Of a stretch of 64,000 bases of DNA, positions 61,077 through 64,000 are shown one piece after another. Position 1 is the first letter of the stretch; every line of letters starts with the position of its first letter. The stretch is from Saposhnikovia divaricata (taxonomy: Eukaryota > Streptophyta > Magnoliopsida > Apiales > Apiaceae). A program made the position numbers and the translations under genes. The notes beneath the pieces were generated by a model. The model had not been told where the DNA came from. It did not search any database and worked only from the letters and a program-made list of their open reading frames with translations. The DNA lies in NCBI GenBank assembly GCA_036435485.1, contig CM071600.1, forward strand, positions 64,601,546 through 64,665,545, read 5' to 3'.

Positions 61077-61720
61077 GAGAGTTATATATCCCAAGAGATG
61101 ATGCGACGTTATATAATAATAAATTCACTAAGATAATAAAAACTCTTGCCAAGTTCACCTAAAACCCTTACGGGAACTTTTTAAGTATCATGATAATAAC
61201 ATAGTTCCTATTGTGTAGGCGAGCGACCTCTCCGATCCAGAGGAGTTTGAGAGACAACACGATGAGGAGTTACTCAGGACCACTGTTCCGTATTATGAGC
61301 GTCTGGGTGATGAGGATGGAGACACCGAGGCTATGGAGTCTGAGGAGGAGGACCCGGAGGAGGTCCAGGCAGATGCAGATACTGAGGTTGTTGAGTCTGA
61401 GGAGGAGGACACGGAGGAGGTCCAGGCAGGTGAGGATATTGAGATAGTTGCTGATGAGGAGGATCCGGAGGAGATCTAGATTATATATGATATTAGGGTT
61501 ATGGAGGAGGACACCGACATGACTACTGAGCAGGTTATGGATGCGGTTTTAGAGCAGGCAGTGGATGAGGGTACTGAGGGAAATATTGATGAGCCAGTTG
61601 ATGATGCTATTGGGAGTTCAGGACTTCGTGTGCCACCACTCCCTACTAAGAGGGCCCCTACCCCACCACCCTTGCCTGTGAGCCCTTTTTCTCAGGAGTT
61701 TGAGGAGCTTACCCCGAGCC

Positions 61721-61868
61721 TAGGGCTGGCAATTTTGGACCCGCGACCCGAGCCCGACCCGAACCCAACCCGCATGGGTCGGTTTCGGGTTTATATTTTT
61801 CGGGTTCGGGTTGACCCTAACTTGACCCGAAAAAATCGGGTTGGGTTCGGGTAACTCGAAACTGACCC

Positions 61869-61928
<60 letters not shown>

Positions 61929-62228
61929 TATATTATTTTTAATATATATATATTATTTTTAATATATGTATATTATTTTTAATATATATATATATATATA
62001 TATTATTTTTAATATATATTATTTTTAGAGAAAAAGGACCCTGGGCTGAGATATATCTCAGGGAATTTTTCCTAAGATACATACAAACTAACTCTAAATT
62101 TTCCTGGGCTCGTAGGGCTAATTAAAAAAATTTTGAATTTACTAAAACACCCACCTTATTTTTACATATAAAAGATGGATATCTTAGGGAACTTACCTGA
62201 GATATATCTCAGGTTCCCCAACCTCTTA

Positions 62229-62270
<42 letters not shown>

Positions 62271-62461
62271 TTTGATATATATATGTATTATTTTTAAATT
62301 TTTAAAAAATTAAATTTTTGGGTCGGGTTACCCGAAACCCATTCGTGTCGGGTTCGGGTTGAGCACCTGTACCCATTAAATTTTTGGGTCGGGTTTGGGT
62401 TGGGTCAAAAATGCGACCCGAATCTGATGACCCGACCCGAAACCCGAAATTGCCAGCCCTA
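61721..62461. mobile_element. hAT-type MITE, 741 bp
   Basis: Terminal inverted repeats TAGGGCTGGCAATTT and AAATTGCCAGCCCTA are flanked by the 8-bp duplication cccgagcc (61713-61720, 62462-62469). The interior has many CCCGACCC/GGGTCGGG repeats and AT microsatellites, with no transposase. A second insertion lies inside it (62028-62225). Confidence 0.93.
62028..62225. mobile_element. Mutator-like MITE, 198 bp, nested in the hAT MITE
   Basis: Flanked by the 9-bp direct repeat ttattttta (62019-62027, 62226-62234). The ends are imperfect inverted repeats of about 45 bp starting GAG, each containing the palindrome TGAGATATATCTCA or its core. Nine-base duplication with long inverted ends fits Mutator-like MITEs. 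The flank is AT-rich, so the duplication alone would be weak; the inverted ends make the case. Confidence 0.7.
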
Positions 62462-62845
62462 CCCGAGCCTCAGTAGGCAGAGGTTGCATTTCTAGCAGAG
62501 CCATCTACCCCACCCCATATTCCGATAGAGGGGATACCAGTGTGTGTACATAATTGGGTTGTGAGCAGACTTTCTACAGATTTAGTAGTGGCTGAGGCCA
62601 GGTTAGCAGAGTCCAGGGCGGAGCTCGTAGTTGAGAGAGTTGCTAGGTTGGGACGCCAGGGCGGCAGGAGGTGTGCTAGAGCTCGAGAGATGCATAGGGC
62701 AGTGACCCGTATTGAGCTGAAGGCCCGGATGAGAGTTCGAGGCTTACCGACAGATGGAGCTGGCAGGGTGTCCAGGATAGATGCCGAGGAGATCTTCCGT
62801 ATTGCCATGATGAGGGTCAGAGCTTTGGGCCACCATGGTGGCTGA

Positions 62846-63271
62846 TTCCAGAGGTAGTGATGTAGTAGTCTAGTTGTCTAGTCATGTACGGACGTAGTAG
62901 TGCCGACTTTTTGTGGGACAGCTTAATTGTATTTAGTTTCCCTTTTTACTGACTAGACAGATAGACCATGTATTTCACTTTTGGGACTAGATGTTGTTAG
63001 GACGTTTGTACTTCTAAACTGTTGATGTGACTCAGATGATGTATCTTTTAGTACTATGTATATAATTGTTTCCTTTCAGTCATTTCAGTTCTGCTGTGAC
63101 GCGATCACCAGTTTATTAGCTAATTTACTGCAGGTACAGTTTTCGATTAAGTTACCATGAGATATAGAATTGTGGGATCCTAAATCCAAATAAGTAACGA
63201 TTTTTGCAAGGAGGAATCCTTTAAAACAGGTAAATGAGCATAATGCGTAATTATCCAAAATTTTCAGTAAG
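62846..63271 (+). other. Spacer between leader ORF and gag in T3
   Basis: Non-coding and alignable with 23634-24052 in T1, including the donor-like CAGGTAAAT and acceptor-like TTTTCAG just before the gag ATG. Confidence 0.6.
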
Positions 63272-63884
63272 ATGCCTCCACGAAGAATGGGAACTAGGGC
63301 TAACCCCCGTGAGTCTATTGATCAAGAAAGTCATAACCAACATGGGGAAAACCCTGAATGTGATGAAGCACAAGATGAGGATTATAATGAGCAGGATGAC
63401 TCCCAGTATGGGGCAGAGGATGAACCCTTTTACTCTGAGGAGTTCGAAGAGGAAATATAAGGAGAAGAAACTGAAGTTGAGCAAGAAGGGGAGAACCAGG
63501 ACAGAGACCCCATGGACCAGTTTATGAACCTACTCAGACAGAAATTGGACCGTTGTCCCCAACCACCCCAAGGAAACAACACTGTAGTGGCAAATTCCTT
63601 CAGGGCCTTTAAGTCCCTTAATCCCCCACAGTTCCAAGGATCAGCTGACCCAGTTGAGGCAAGAGCCTGGATAAAGGAAATGGAAAAGTCCTTTGCGATT
63701 CTAAGCATCGAGGAGGCACAAAAGACTGTTTTTGCCACTTACCTTCTGAAAGGAGAGGCCAATTACTGGTGGGAGGCCAAGAAAAACATGGAGACCGATG
63801 CTATAGTAACCTGGGAGAGGTTCAAGCAATTGTTTTTGGAAAAGTACTTCCCGAGATTTATGAGGACTCAGATGGAGCTCAATA
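63272..63884 (+). pseudogene. gag: T3 gag, 5' part only
   Basis: Starts at the ATG at 63272 (MPPRRMGTRA, as in T1), with an in-frame TAA at 63458 and then continuous gag homology in the same frame (KLDRCPQPPQGNN to FMRTQMEL). Homology with T1 ends at about 63882 where an unrelated copia fragment begins, so the 3' part of gag and all of pol are missing here. Confidence 0.88.
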
Positions 63885-64000
63885 GATAAGTATAAGGCTT
63901 GGCTAGTAGCTAAGGGTTTTAAGCAAAAAGAAGGCATTGATTACTTTGATACATACTCTCTTGTTGCTAGAATGATAACAATCCGAATGCTTATAGCATT
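63885..64000 (+). pseudogene. Copia reverse transcriptase fragment (runs off window)
   Basis: Plus-strand translation reads [20 protein letters not shown], then [18 protein letters not shown], the conserved N-terminal part of Ty1/copia RT. No LTR or target duplication is visible at the junction with the T3 gag, so it looks like a rearranged piece and not a fresh insertion end. It is on the opposite strand to, and different in sequence from, the copia element at 34483-47399. Confidence 0.85.

Larger units (their letters stand above)
61215..62845 (+). pseudogene. T3 copy of the acidic leader ORF, broken
   Basis: Homologue of the T1 leader ORF at the same place, ending in the same style (RIDAEEIFRIAMMRVRALGH near 62780-62840). 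The ATG is changed to CTC at about 61215, and an in-frame TAG lies near 61478 (EEI then stop). The acidic 57-bp repeat (EEVQADADTEV-type) is present at 61340-61470. A 741-bp hAT MITE splits it at 61721. Conservation of the C-terminal part despite this divergence supports past function. Confidence 0.8.

Noticed and set aside
61741..61854. Proline/arginine-rich tail after the leader ORF in T3
   Set aside because: Those residues come from translating the CCCGACCC repeats of the inserted hAT MITE; they are not part of the ORF.

Overview
The window looks like nuclear heterochromatic DNA of a flowering plant. Everything I can recognise is transposable element; I found no host protein-coding gene, rRNA or tRNA gene. 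Evidence for a plant is direct: Ty3/gypsy chromoviral (Tekay/Del-like) and Athila-type elements with initiator-Met and Asp tRNA primer-binding sites, a Sirevirus-like Ty1/copia element, and hAT- and Mutator-like MITEs with 8-bp and 9-bp target duplications. The style of the copia extra ORF and the Tekay leader ORF recalls asterid eudicots, but that is only an impression.

Layout. (1) 1-5633 is the decayed internal region of a minus-strand Tekay-like element (call it T-minus), with an RNase H scrap near 3330-3425 and a clean copia-type solo LTR (4246-5260, TSD acagt). (2) The LTR of T-minus starts at 5634 but is split into three pieces (5634-5662, 33928-34482, 47400-51518) by two later insertions. 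(3) The first insertion is a complete plus-strand Tekay-like element, T1 (5663-33927, TSD cggga), with ~4.6-kb LTRs, an acidic leader ORF (22749-23633) and a gag-pol (24053-28763) broken by three stops and one frameshift. (4) T1 is interrupted by a very young minus-strand Athila element (10315-22669, TSD ccagg) with an intact 1808-residue polyprotein and an intact extra ORF, and by a hAT MITE in its 3' LTR (31869-32410). (5) The second insertion into T-minus is a minus-strand Sirevirus-like copia element (34483-47399, TSD gctat) with gag, a broken pol and a broken extra ORF of about 1590 codons. (6) 51519-53740 is T-minus-type internal sequence next to its polypurine tract. It is joined at 53740-53742, in inverted orientation, to a plus-strand Tekay copy, T3: decayed gag-pol (53741-58020), LTR (58054-61061), then leader ORF and gag again (61062-63884). 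The T3 leader ORF is split by a hAT MITE (61721-62461), which itself holds a Mutator-like MITE (62028-62225). The window ends in a fragment of copia reverse transcriptase.

Relative ages follow from nesting: T-minus and T3 are oldest, then T1 and the copia element, then the Athila element, whose LTRs look identical by eye. Only the Athila element keeps an uninterrupted coding set (gag, protease, RT, RNase H, integrase). All target duplications, primer sites and LTR ends given here were read directly from the sequence; lineage names come from motif recognition and were not checked by search.
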